Shown here in pieces: positions 21,265-31,699 of a stretch of DNA of 64,000 nt (the stretch's first letter is position 1; each line of letters starts with the position of its first letter). The notes under the pieces were generated by a model that saw nothing but the letters and a program-made list of their open reading frames with translations, was not told the origin of the DNA and did not search any database. The DNA is from Ancylostoma caninum (taxonomy: Eukaryota; Nematoda; Chromadorea; Rhabditida; Ancylostomatidae): NCBI GenBank assembly GCA_037903475.1, contig JBAJFG010000011.1:703001-767000 (forward strand), written 5' to 3'. The position numbers and the translations under genes are program-made.

Positions 21265-21805
21265 ACACTATACAAAGTTTAGTCGAATTTTCTTTTTGAA
21301 GAATTCGGGCTAGCAACAAAGTTGAAGTAAACATAGTGCCACTTCTTCATTGTGTAGGTGGTGCTGCAAAAAAATAGCACTTGAACGGACATCAAAATTT
21401 AAAAAAAACCATAAAAATGAGTCGGAAGAAGAATCCAATTCTGATAGAACACATCGTGGAACAGCTCCCTTATTCGTTATCAGCACCAAAAGGCCGGATG
21501 ACGGTGCTGATAATGGCTTGGTCAATATGTACGGATAACGGTTAAACGGATAAGGGATCGGATAATCTGCTCATCGGTGATATTAAAGAAGTGTAGCAAA
21601 GCTCATAGATAAAACAAAGGGTGCATCACACATGATGCAATCAGACATGTTAAGTCAAATGTGCCATTGCGCACTATCCAATCGATACCACACTGACCAG
21701 ACACGTGTGATATCGATTGAATGGTGCGCAATGAGATCAGTTGCAAGAGAGGGCGCCTCGGTCAAATTACGATCATTCACTATGGAATTTAGTGAAATAT
21801 ACCAT
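21265..21805. other. no gene supported
   Basis: An inverted pair atccaatcgataccacactgacc / gtgtgatatcgattgaatggtg (21679-21726) is the only structure noticed; arms are about 15 bp. Open frames are short. Confidence 0.35.
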
Positions 21806-22045
21806 GGACAACTTGTTCTGGTTCTTGCTGGTCGACAACATTTTCGGCCAAAAGCTTGTTGACAACTTGTTTTTGACAAATCGTTGTCGACAATTTGTTT
21901 TTTGCTCTTCCTTGTCGACAAGTTGTCGGGTGAAAAGCTTGTCGACAACTTGGTTTTCAGTGGCGTGATGACGTCAAACTTGTCGACAACGATTTGCTAG
22001 TTAAAAGCTTGTTTGCAAGTTGTTTTTGGGCAAAGCTGGGCCGAC
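21806..22045. repeat. second GTCGACAAC repeat array
   Basis: Three or four diverged units with aaaagcttgttgacaacttg (21847), gaaaagcttgtcgacaactt (21931) and aaaagcttgtttgcaagttg (22003). Same core as 18280-18592, some units inverted (cttgtcgacaagttgtcg at 21911). Confidence 0.75.
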
Positions 22046-22495
22046 AGCTTGTTTTTGGGGTCCTGAGTAGTGATGATATTATACGTTCTGATAACGTATG
22101 AATGAAGTGCTACCAGTACAAACATGAGTATCAAACACGAGTATTCTTCTCTTTATTGACATTCATTTGGTTCATAAGTGACATCTGGTTCATAAGTGCA
22201 TTCATGAATTACAATACAATGCAAACACAATAACATCTTCAGGTGCGATGTGAGTGACTAAACAAAAAAAGAACCCATAGCTTCATGACAAGGGGATAAA
22301 TCGAAGAACGGATAATCCATAGCTTCATGACAAGAGGATAAATCGAAAAACGGATAAAAGTGTATGGAAAGACAAATCCATTCACTGTAAAAGACGTAGG
22401 ATGTAGAAAGACGTATGAAAAATGAGGTAAACACAAAAAGCTGGTGGAGTGCTTCACAAGGAAAACAAAAAACAATTACAAAGTACGTGCAGATT
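22046..22495. other. no gene; short direct repeat at 22276-22345
   Basis: The phrase catagcttcatgacaaggggataaatcgaa is present twice, about 40 bp apart (22278 and 22318), once with one change. This is the 3' flank of the eight-exon gene on the minus strand. Confidence 0.4.
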
Positions 22496-23812
22496 TCATG
22501 TATCCACCTCGACGAATTCAGCGACTTCTTCGAAGGAAATGTTAGCTAACTCCTGCTGCTCCTGCGAATCGCCTCCATACTCGTCGAATTCTATTCTTCT
22601 TCTTCTCGACTGTTTCTGAAATTGATGGATTGATAGTGTGAAGACCAGGGGATCGAAAAACGAAAAATTTTCTCACATTGTTCGCCATCCATGTGAAGGT
22701 TCCATTTATAAAATCGTAGGAGTATGCTCTCAGATCCTTTCTAGAACAATATTTGAACAATATTTTTGAAAAGACAGTGCGAAAAATAGATGTACCCACA
22801 GTGCTTTCTGCATTGCAGAAAAAGCATCGCTTCTTAGCTCCATTCTGTCGGCTGTTTTCTGCTGCAGAGCGACATCTCTTTCCTCCTTCGTTCGTCCCAG
22901 CGACAAATAATACCTAATAAAGCATCAGAAACGCTGCAACTTTCCAAAGTGATTTGCAGAAACATACTCGGATTCCTGTATGTCCGTCGTGGAGCATGTT
23001 CTCAGTTCCTCTGACTGTAACCAGCAAGCGCCTCGGCAAAATCTATAATGGAATGCTCAACAAATACAGTTCAAAGTAACGGGTTTGATGTTATCGAACT
23101 TCATAAACGGAGTAAAAAGAACTCACCAAGACGCTTTTCCTGAATCGGGAGAGGAAGCTCCAGAAGACGTCGGTCTTTCGCAGAATTTGCATGAAGTCAT
23201 ACTGGATAATTTTGAAAATGATTTGGAGGGTCCGTAATCTGAAAGTGAGGAGGTGAAACATCAAGACTGTTGTAGACATGCGCGAAAATTTGCAAGTTGA
23301 CCCACACTTTTGAAAATGAATCTGAAGAGAGAAGTTAGCTTCTGGAAATCGTTGTCTTGGTCTTTTTCCCTCCAGCGTTCACACAAAAGCGCAAGATCAA
23401 GCTGTAACATGAGGTAACAAAGGTATAGTTAATTGTTTCTCAAGTGGAATTATCTTTACCTTGCGAAAGGGTGGGTCACTGTCCAATATCCATTTCTTTT
23501 TTAGGTTTAATACGTGTACGTGTATGACACTCTGGGTGCGCAGCTTATGCAGGTGTTCCCTGATAGCTGCTTTCTCCACTTTTCGTTTTTCGAGCAATTC
23601 TAAAGAAGAGAAGTAGTAGCAATAACTTTACCCGCTGGAACGAATGTAGATCTTCAAGCTGAATCTTCTAACTCTGAAGTGAACCAACCAATTTAACACC
23701 TTTTCACATTTATAATATTCCTACGACGGAAGTTATATGGCAACATAAACTCACCTCCATATTTTCTAACTCCAATTACATGTGGATGTCGCTTTCTTCG
23801 TCCTGACAACAT
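22496..23812 (-). CDS. unrecognised eight-exon gene with a Cys-pair region
   Basis: Exons: 23812-23755, 23599-23460, 23401-23308, 23238-23127, 23042-22968, 22913-22800, 22740-22677, 22615-22496; every intron is GT-AG and all phases agree, giving about 258 codons from MLSGRRKRHPHVIGVRKYGE to FVEVDT-stop. Order: basic N-terminus; Leu/Lys/Glu helix; LALLCERWREKD; a Cys cluster (SCKFCERP in exon 4, FCRGACW and RTC in exon 5) that could bind metal; a coiled-coil-like exon 6; KQSRRRR plus acidic C-terminus. No signal peptide. One defect: the codon split between exons 4 and 5 reads tg|a, a stop. An alternative donor (gc|gtcttg, 6 bases earlier) would keep the frame. Family not recognised. Confidence 0.75.
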
Positions 23813-23864
23813 TGCACGAACGTCCACCTCAGTACCTGATGTTGTTTCGAAATTCCCGGTTCAG

Positions 23865-24075
23865 CTCTGCCCGCGGTCCGCCAAATCTTGCGAAACGAGC
23901 GCAATTTCATTGGCTGACCGCGGACCGTCCGCGGTCGGGCAAATTTTGATGCGCGGTCATCCAGTTTCGAATTGAATGGTACCGCGGTCAGCCCGCAAAA
24001 TCTTTTTTGGTACCGCGGTCAGCCCGCAACGGCTACTTTGGTACCGCGGTCAGCCCGTTCCATTGTCTGAGTATG
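23865..24075 (-). repeat. GC-rich GACCGCGG repeat, copy C (with internal triplication)
   Basis: Ends in accgcggtcagcccgttccattgtctgag, the reverse complement of the start of copy B. The phrase ttggtaccgcggtcagcccg occurs three times in a row near its end (23978, 24009, 24034). Lies upstream of the orphan peptide exon. Confidence 0.75.
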
Positions 24076-24720
24076 CTGAGTTTGAGCAATTTCAAGTCAA
24101 TCTGTATGATCTTCTGAGAGGGTTTTTCATCCTCTTTCAAACCCTTCTAGGATATTCTATCTCATTTCTTTGGGTCTTTAGACAGTCGGAGACCAATGAT
24201 GAGGCTGTACTGGTCTCAAGTGATCATGATTGGTGACTTCAAGCTCGATCGCTGAAGCTAAGATCAAGCTTGGCCTGGACCGGAGCTCTCCGGTTATCTC
24301 GAACTCTGACTCGGAACCACTTCCAATGGACAGTGAGCTACTGAATCGCGAATTTTTCTTCCAGCGATCTCAGACTCCAAGACAATCATGGTCGTGATTG
24401 CAAGTTGTCGCTTGACAATACTCAATGAGAACACTCTTGGAACCTAAACCGGATCCTACTAGTTGAACGTTCAGAGAATGGATGCTTACTACATTAGAGT
24501 TCCAAAACATTTGACTACGATCGATGGGGTAAGAAAGGCGCAGAATTGAACACTCGTGATATCACTGATTACCAACGCCCAGCCGGCTACGGCATATTTT
24601 CCGAGAACCACGAATTTGCTAGTACTCGCTTTTCAAAACTGAGGCAATGAGGCGTCGAGATTCTCACTCATTCTCCTTAATCCTCAAACTTTTCCCGTAT
24701 GGAATATCATTTTCCGAACT
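24076..24720 (+). repeat. dispersed repeat family D, copy 1
   Basis: Shares blocks with 29100-30020 (inverted), 47420-47700 and 57230-58150: for example ggatcctactag...gttccaaaacattt, tcactcattctcc, caagctcgatcgctgaagctaagatcaagct. Copies differ by indels and by 20-30%. No clear terminal repeats or target duplication; coding potential unclear. Could be a decayed retroelement. Confidence 0.6.
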
Positions 24721-24829
24721 CCCGATGTGAGCCTGCGACTATATACAATATACAATAAATTTTGGAACAATGCAGGGCTGCACACTCAGCGCATGCATCG
24801 ACACCCAGACCGATGTCCTTTTTTTCAGA

Positions 24830-24918
24830 ATGAAATTCCTTACACTTTGTTTGCTATTCGCTCTTCTCGCAGTCTACGCCAATGCTCAAATGACGGAGGA
24901 GTTTGCATCTGAAGACGT
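24830..24918 (+). pseudogene. orphan first exon of the Gly/Trp peptide family
   Basis: ATG at 24830 follows tttttttcaga, as in the intact members. The 29 codons encode the same signal peptide (MKFLTLCLLFALLAVYANAQ) and acidic propiece, and the exon ends gaagacgt|gtacgt. No second exon with KR-Q and Gly/Trp codons was found in the following 1 kb or before the next repeat. Inference: a broken duplicate that lost its mature-peptide exon, unless it splices to something distant. Confidence 0.75.
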
Positions 24919-25130
24919 GTACGTTACCATGAATAATAGATTAATGTACATATATTAATAGATTGAAGGTACTAATCTGATATGTATTAGTTCGATTCAT
25001 AAGTTCTGTCCCTATATGTTTGTCGCATTCCATCATGTAATTACAAGATCTATTGCTGCCCTAATCTGGATCGTGAGCAATTACTATAAACGCGCTACTG
25101 TAGGAATAGTCATCCGTCCTGAATTTCATT

Positions 25131-25481
25131 ATGGCAAGCAAGAACCTTGCACCGATTGAAACTCATCTGCAGCAGTGCATAATGTTCCGGTCTGTTGCGA
25201 ACGTTGAGGAACCCGAAGCTCACCAACGTATGTGCGCTAAGAATGCTGAAGACATTCACGTTTTTGAAACTGTGACGCCAAGGTTCGATAAGTTCTCTTG
25301 CGGAGATAATGTGCCTCAAATAAAACCGTCTTTGAAAGATCCATTCCAGTTGGATTTGGAGGCTCTGAAGACGCAGCTGGAAGGCAATATCTGCGAGGCA
25401 ACCTCACTCTACACTAAACGAGGCTGCAATTACAATGCAAGCCATATTCAAACTTCTTTCAGAATACCAAGCGTCTATTAA
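25131..25481 (+). CDS. hypothetical 116-codon open frame
   Basis: ATG 25131 opens MASKNLAPIETHLQQCIMFR, continuing with several Cys and acidic residues (KNAEDIHVFETVTPRFDKFS, QLDLEALKTQLEGNICEATS) to TAA 25479-25481. Composition is protein-like and the antisense frame is weaker. No signal peptide or recognised domain. It starts 210 bp after the orphan peptide exon; no splice link is evident. Confidence 0.45.
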   Translation: MASKNLAPIETHLQQCIMFRSVANVEEPEAHQRMCAKNAEDIHVFETVTPRFDKFSCGDNVPQIKPSLKDPFQLDLEALKTQLEGNICEATSLYTKRGCNYNASHIQTSFRIPSVY

Positions 25482-25879
25482 CCTTCATGGGTTTAATGTT
25501 AGGCACGTAATGATGCTGCTTAGTCAATGCTTGTGCTGTTTTATTTTTATTTAGTCGGGACGTTCCTATCAGCAAATTAGGGGGCGAGCAATGGGGATAA
25601 GACTAGCACCAACGTTGGCCATTGCTTTCATGTCCAATGTGAGGAACCCCGTTTTCGAGCACAGGCTTCAATCTCCTCAACCAACAATCTCCTCATATAA
25701 GGTTTACTAAGAGAAAGCCTAACGAAAACTGGCTGGCGTTTCTCAATGTGCAGGTGCATCCATCTTACGGAGAATGGAAAACAATGTGCTATCGCGAATC
25801 CACTGACAAAAGTATTTTGATCCATTTCATCTAAACATTTGCACATCTTAGCAATACCGAGAGGTCGCTCATAGAACAC

Positions 25880-27890
25880 GGACAGTAGGGCAGCAAGGTC
25901 TCCTCGGACAACAACGAGCGCACAAACTCTTTACACGTTGTCCATAAAATTGCTACGTCTAACGACTACCTCATTGAGGGACACTCGAAACCTACAGAAT
26001 TCAGGGGCGGATTTTTTGAGCGAATATGCTCGTAAAAAACGTTCTTACTTCTGGGAGGTTTAACGGAATCTAATGAAACTTTGCAAACTAACATAAAAGG
26101 CTTCACCCTACATGGCACTCTCAAAACTGTACAGAAATATGGAACAGGCGAGTAGAAGCCGAAAACTTTTTGATACCCCTATATATGGCTTTCTCCAGCC
26201 TAGTCATATGACAATAGAGTCCTATACCTCCACAAATCTGCGGCAGTTGAGGTAAATAAGAGCAGGTTTTCCCTGCTCCGGAGTAATCCTCACACTTCAA
26301 AACGCATCCGGCAAAAGCTGACGCAGTAAGGCAACGAGGTTTTTAGTCATTTCTGTACTAGATATCACTCTTTTGAGCTTCAGATTCAGAGAGCACTTCT
26401 GCGTGGCACACAAATGGTTAAAAATTACGGACCCAAGAGTACAGTGCGCTTTTTACACTTATGGCGAGTTTTGCAGTTCTGTACCCCATCTTTTGTTGTT
26501 TATCTGTTCAATCGCACAGTTCCTTCCGGAACAATCACTAATATTATAGATTTCTGGATTGACTGCGTAATCAGATATCACAATCACTAATTACTACTCA
26601 CCAAAAGGCCTGTATAATGTGCTAGAAAGCAACTTGACAAATCTGCTTGCAACACATGTTTCACTTAGTCATGAACGAAATCCACCACCTTGTTTCGAGG
26701 GTTCTCCTATCACTGGCGAAAAAAGGCCCTGAGGAATCGGAACTAGGCGCCTTATATGGTGTTGGTGTAGCTTTCCTCAGATAGTCCCACTTTTCTAAAA
26801 ACGTTAGCTTCCCAAAATCAAACAGTTTCATGGAAGTAAAATGAGATTCTGTACTCGCACGACTACAAAAGCAAGAAATTATTCGTGAAAGCAGCAGTTA
26901 CAATCGAGGGAACATGGCCTCTGGCGCAAAACCGGCGTAAAAACTTCTATTACGACCAATTACATACCTTTTCAATATTTAGGTGGAAGAGTGGAGCTTG
27001 TGATTTCCGTAGACTTTTTGTTGTTTACCCCTGAGGACAATACCCTCCTTGTGCAGTCAGCGATGATGATTTGTTCTGATAAGATGCTTTACAAAGTTTC
27101 ACACGTTACCATGACAGCAGCGCTTTCACTATGTACACTACAGTGTGTCCAGTGGTTATAGCTAAGATTGACTGTTTACGCAATCAGTGCAGAAATTGGA
27201 AAAAGCTGTGCAAAGGAATAGATGAACGGCAAAAGATCAAATACAATACGGCAGAACTCGTCATATGTCGAAAAAAGCAAACCGTACTCTTTTTTCCTTA
27301 ATTTGGACTACCCTCTGTAGCACGCAGAAATGCCCTGAACCTCAGCAAATGTCATAGAGGTGAGATACCGTGCTCTATTTCTACGAAAGCGATATAAGCT
27401 CGAAATCGGTTGTTTGACCCAAATAAAGTGCTCTCAAGATCATACCCCTCATACTAAGGGCTGGATCTTGCGAATACAGTACGAAGGCTCACAACATCTT
27501 GCAAGTGACTGCAATTGTTCAGTATGAAACTCCGTAACTCATAATATTCGGGAAGCTTCAGAAGTCAGCATCTATTCCAGACATTCTAGCAGCCATGTCG
27601 ATTCACATGACGCAACGATGTCCTTATAAACTTTCTTTCTCCACCAACATGATAACGCAATGCTTGAAACCTGTGCTGTGAAAATTGGTGACAATGTGTC
27701 CGGCTAAGATATCTGAAACGATTGGGCATTGTCCGAGCAAAGCAGTCTAGTTCTGTGCGAGCCAAAACATCACGCAGGGTACGATTCAGCTTGGAATACC
27801 CGATCTTGAATAGCTAACACAGCCAGTGATGCTAACTGAGCTCCGAAAATGACAGATTTACGTCTAAACTTACTGAAATCACTTTGGATA
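25880..27890. other. 2-kb stretch without any appreciable open frame
   Basis: No frame of 60 codons on either strand between about 25880 and 27830. A few exon-like pieces (for example minus strand near 26595-26660, before a gtgagt donor) are too weak to call. No terminal repeats noticed. Confidence 0.45.
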
Positions 27891-27895
27891 TATTA

Positions 27896-28773
27896 GGGTG
27901 GTAAGAAGGTCTTGAGCCGATTTTTACAAAAGTTCCAGAACTTTTGCTTATTACCGGTATCCATGACCTACCACGTGCTTTTTGTAGACAAACTTGGGGC
28001 TTCTCCATAATAGGCATATATAGCCAAATTGCCTTCCTCAACTTCAATTACGACGTAAGTTCCACGAGAGGCCCCCCTAGCCAAAATCAGTTTTCCTGCT
28101 CTGTCCGCATCGAAAGGAGTTTCTAGAATACCTAATTATTGGAAATGAGAGTGGGGTCCTCTACGATTTTAAAACGCACCGTGCCATGTGGTTCCGTCAA
28201 GGAGAAGATCGGTCAAATCGCATCCCCCCCCAATCATCTGTCTACTTTGCTACTTCTGGAATTCGTTAGAAATATTGTATTATGAGCGGCTTCCGCAAAC
28301 ACACACTGTCACCGGTAACACATACGCCCATCAGCTCCAGAGAGCCGCAGATGCTGTTTGAGAAAAACGGTCGAAACGAGTTTCTTGTACACCTACGCCA
28401 TGATGAGGGTAGGCCCCAAATAGCTAAAGAGACCGGTGAAAAATCGGCGGAGCTGGGATGGGTTACGGTTTCTCACTCATCCTATTCTCGTGACGTTGCC
28501 CCTTCCGACTACCACTTATTTTGCTCTTTCAAGGCATTTCAAGTCAAGAAAAAATCCGCCAACGTTAGCCATGCTGGAAGGGTGGTCAGTGATTTCTTTG
28601 GCTCCCAGTCTTCCCATTCCTGGAAAAAGGGGACCGCTGACCTGCCCATTAGGTGGGACACTGTAGTGACTAACTATGGCTATTATATTGTTGAGCAAAT
28701 TCCACTGTGTGCTGAGTGATAGAACAAAGCAAAAAAAAACAGTCTTAAACGGCTCAACACTTTCTTACCACCC
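27896..28773 (+). mobile_element. mariner relic, family M2, internally deleted
   Basis: TA 27894-27895 and 28774-28775 flank inverted ends gggtggtaagaaggtcttga / ...cactttcttaccaccc. The plus strand from about 28282 carries the C-terminal third of a mariner transposase: a decayed second catalytic site (HDEGRPQIAKET), then the third-Asp motif DVAPSDYHLFCSF, and a tail ending RWDTVVTNYGYYI. The first catalytic Asp and the DNA-binding half are missing, and the second Asp-Asn has become Asp-Glu-Gly. 878 bp against about 1.3 kb for complete mariners. A fragment of the same family is at 58395-58672. Confidence 0.85.
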
Positions 28774-29099
28774 TAATAGATCCATTTGATGAGAAAAGTT
28801 CTATTTCGGCGGAAATTTGCTGCACAGAGTTGAATGTGAGTAATGAGAAATCAAGAACTCTGACCTTTTCGAGGGATAACTGTTTTCTTATGGTTTTTTA
28901 AACTAGAATAATCGTGAGGTGACGAAGTCAGTAGCTATACGCATCAGCAGTGAGCAGCTGCATGTTTTCAAGAAAGAAGTTGTGAACGAGAATTCATATT
29001 TTTTGGAAGTAAAATGCCTCTACATACAATAATGTGGAAGTTATATGCTTGGAAGACGATTTCAGCATGCTCCATATCACCAATCTGTGTTTTCGTGGG

Positions 29100-30020
29100 T
29101 CCGCGTCTGGAGTTCGGAAAAGTGATGTTCAGTACGGGAAAAGTTCGAGGATTAAGGAGAATGAGTGAGAATCTCGATGCCTTATTGTCTTCTTTGAAGT
29201 GCGAGTACTAGCACCACTCTGGAGAAGGGAAAAACCCGCTTGTTGCCACAAATGCCGAATTCAACCCAAAATTACAGTATAGGAGTTTGCAGTCAAATTC
29301 TGACTAGACTGGAGAAAGTTGCAATGGAGCACACACCTAGCACCACCCAACTTCTAACACAATCTCCTTCTAGTGAAGGTCTGGTTTTGGGAAACTTAGA
29401 AAAGCAAACCTGGGAAAGCATTCGCTTCTTATTATCATATAAGAATAATGTTCCTTATACAGTAACTACGCAGTTTGAAAAAGGTAGTCCTCAGAAAAGA
29501 TGTGCCACACCCGGCTAGGTGTTGGTCATCAGTCACATCATAAATGTTCAATTCTGCACCATTCTTACAGTGGCGATCAGAGTCAAATGCTATGAAGCTG
29601 TAATGTAGTAAGCATTTAGCGTCCCTTCTTTCAACACTTGGTAGGATCCGGTTTGGATTCCACGAGTGCTTCCCGTCAGTGATCGTCAACTGACAACTTG
29701 CAAGCGCTACCATGGTTGTCTTGGAGTTTGAAAACGCCGGAGCAATGGTTTACGATTCAGTAGCTCATTGCCCATTGAAAGTGGTTCTGAGCCAGAGTGC
29801 AAGATAACCAGAGACCTCCGGCACAGGCCAAGCTTGATCTTAGCTTCAGCGATCGAGCTTGAAGTCACCAATCATGATTACTTGAGTGCAGGCTCATCAT
29901 CAGTTTGCAACTGTACAAAGATCCAAAGAAACGGGATAGCCAGAATATCCAGGAAGCAATCGGGAAAGGATGAAAGACCTTTCAGAAAAGCATACAGATA
30001 GGTTTGAGGTTGCTCAAACT
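29100..30020 (-). repeat. dispersed repeat family D, copy 2 (inverted)
   Basis: Reverse complement of the family seen at 24076-24720, with an extra 300-bp block (29240-29520) containing TRLEKVAMEH, which has a counterpart TRLEKAAVGH in a minus-strand frame at 47742-48053. The shared peptide hints at an old protein-coding mobile element, not identified. Confidence 0.55.
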
Positions 30021-30089
30021 CCGCAGAAGGGAAACGTCTATTCTATTCGTGCGTACCTCGAAACGACAATTATTTTGTCACAACTCGAT

Positions 30090-30337
30090 ACACTAAGGAG
30101 CATTTGATGTATTTGTGAGCGACACGTCTGGTACTAACGAAGTGTTTCTGGTTGGTGAAAACTAGCAGTGGTGAGGATGCGATCAATGACCTTGCGGAAG
30201 ACCTCAGTTGCTGTGAAAAATTGAAGGAATAGGCTGTTCTAACAATATCAGCGGATTCTTTATTACAGTAATGAGATAACAGCTTGATCAAAACAAACAA
30301 AATTTTCCAATGTACAGTGAACATGACAGAACGTTGT
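30090..30337 (-). other. 3' region conserved with peptide gene member 1
   Basis: Matches 17729-17960 in inverted orientation, with scattered changes. Marks the edge of the duplicated unit. Confidence 0.6.
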
Positions 30338-30637
30338 TTAGCCCCAGAATCCGCCGTAAGGATAACCCCATCCTCCCCACCCCCATGGCCTGCCCCATCC
30401 ACCCCATCCCCATGGTCGTCCCCATCCGAAGCCAAACTGTCTCTTCGCTCGAATCGGTGCGACTCTGGAAAAAATTTCATTAAGGAGACATAGCACAATA
30501 GTATTTCTAATCTATCAACACACTAATCCATTATTTATGGTAACATACACGTCTTCAGGTGAAAACTCCTCTGCCATTTGAGCATTGGCGTAGACTGCGA
30601 GAAGAGCGAATAGTAAACAAAGTGTGAGGAATTTCAT
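30338..30637 (-). CDS. secreted Gly/Trp-rich peptide precursor (nlp/cnc-like), member 3
   Basis: Exons 30637-30549 and 30464-30338, intron 84 nt (gtatgt...ttccag), 71 residues. Same plan as member 1: signal peptide MKFLTLCLLFALLAVYANA, acidic propiece, Lys37-Arg38, mature peptide from QFGFGWGRPWGWGGWG to GGFWG. Exon boundaries and phase are identical to member 1, and the acceptor ttttttag lies one base before the ATG. The two mature peptides differ at one residue (Ser/Gly after FGW), although 13 kb apart and inverted. Strong purifying selection, recent duplication or gene conversion would explain this. Role inferred as in member 1: secreted epidermal defence peptide. Confidence 0.9.
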
Positions 30638-30639
30638 TC

Positions 30640-31699
30640 TAAAAAACAGGACATCGGTCCGAGTGTCGATGCATGCGCTAAGTGTGCTGCCCATAGTTTC
30701 GAAATTTATGAGGGTATAAAGCTATAAATGCGCGTTTGTGGGCCGAAGAAAAATTATTCTAAAAATGGTGATACATGGTAGGTAACAGTGACCCTTCGCC
30801 AAGTTCTGCCCAGAGTACCAGGATCTCGTTCAATGAAGTCGCTGCGCCATGAGGCAAAAGGGCTTCTCGTCCAAATCCTGACTTCGCCGCGGTTTTTGGG
30901 TTTTTTTCTCTTCCGAGGAAAGCTTTTTGGAAAGAAGCAAGCGATGGCCTGATAGCGCCATGTCTAGGCTACATGGCGAACTTCCCAGCCTGGATTGGAA
31001 GATAAGGGCGATCGAAAGTTCGATCGACATTCGAAATTCCGGTTCAGTGACCCAATGTCGGGGTATTTTAGAGTCGCACATGAATGTGATCTCACATGAA
31101 TGTGATCTAGGAAGAAAGCAAATATTCTATAAATTTCAGAACAAAGTGCTGTGTGATTCTGCTTTTGTCTTTCTCTATTTGAAGCCGTACAACACACGAG
31201 TGGAAAATCCATAATTTTAGTCGATCGCTTTCAAAAATTCTTTAAAAATCTAGTATTGGAATCTAACCAACAATTCACATATGCTCAGATGCCCCATGAA
31301 TTGCTCTTTCAGGTATCAAATATTCTAGGATAGGTGGTCACTGACGAGTCCATTAAGGCGGTAGAAAACAGCGCGCATCCATAGTTTTACACCCTAATAA
31401 TTGCAGAGCCACTATCAAAATAGGGTGACACTTCTTCGTTGTGCAGTTGATTTCGCTCAATTAGTACCAAAGGCTTTATTTTTGGAAGCTAGGATTTCTG
31501 GAGTCGTTTGTAGAGATGTGATATATATACAGAGAATTCTTGAGAAGCAAGACGAAAGCATTAGAACCAACCGATGTCTCCGCAGAGGAGGGATAGACTA
31601 ATTCGTCTGAAATTCCTCCTTAAAATTTTGATAATTTTGAACATTTTTTGAAATGTATTTTAACATTCATAGGCAATCTAAATTTAAACTAGTTTTTGT
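30640..31699. other. no gene supported between peptide member 3 and the duplicated coding relic
   Basis: Includes a doubled phrase cacatgaatgtgatct (31077 and 31094) and several short frames. In the mirror copy this interval is only about 390 bp, so extra DNA has been inserted here or lost there. Confidence 0.35.

Noticed and set aside
27892..28130. Minus-strand frame GKAIWLYMPIMEKPQVCLQK as a host exon, because a similar string occurs at 58326-58517
   Set aside because: Both are antisense reads of the same mariner M2 left end; similarity is due to the transposon.
30070..30498. 142-codon minus frame rich in Asp/Gly across peptide gene member 3
   Set aside because: A frame-shifted read-through of the Gly/Trp exon and its 3' region; the correct frame uses the splice site at 30464.
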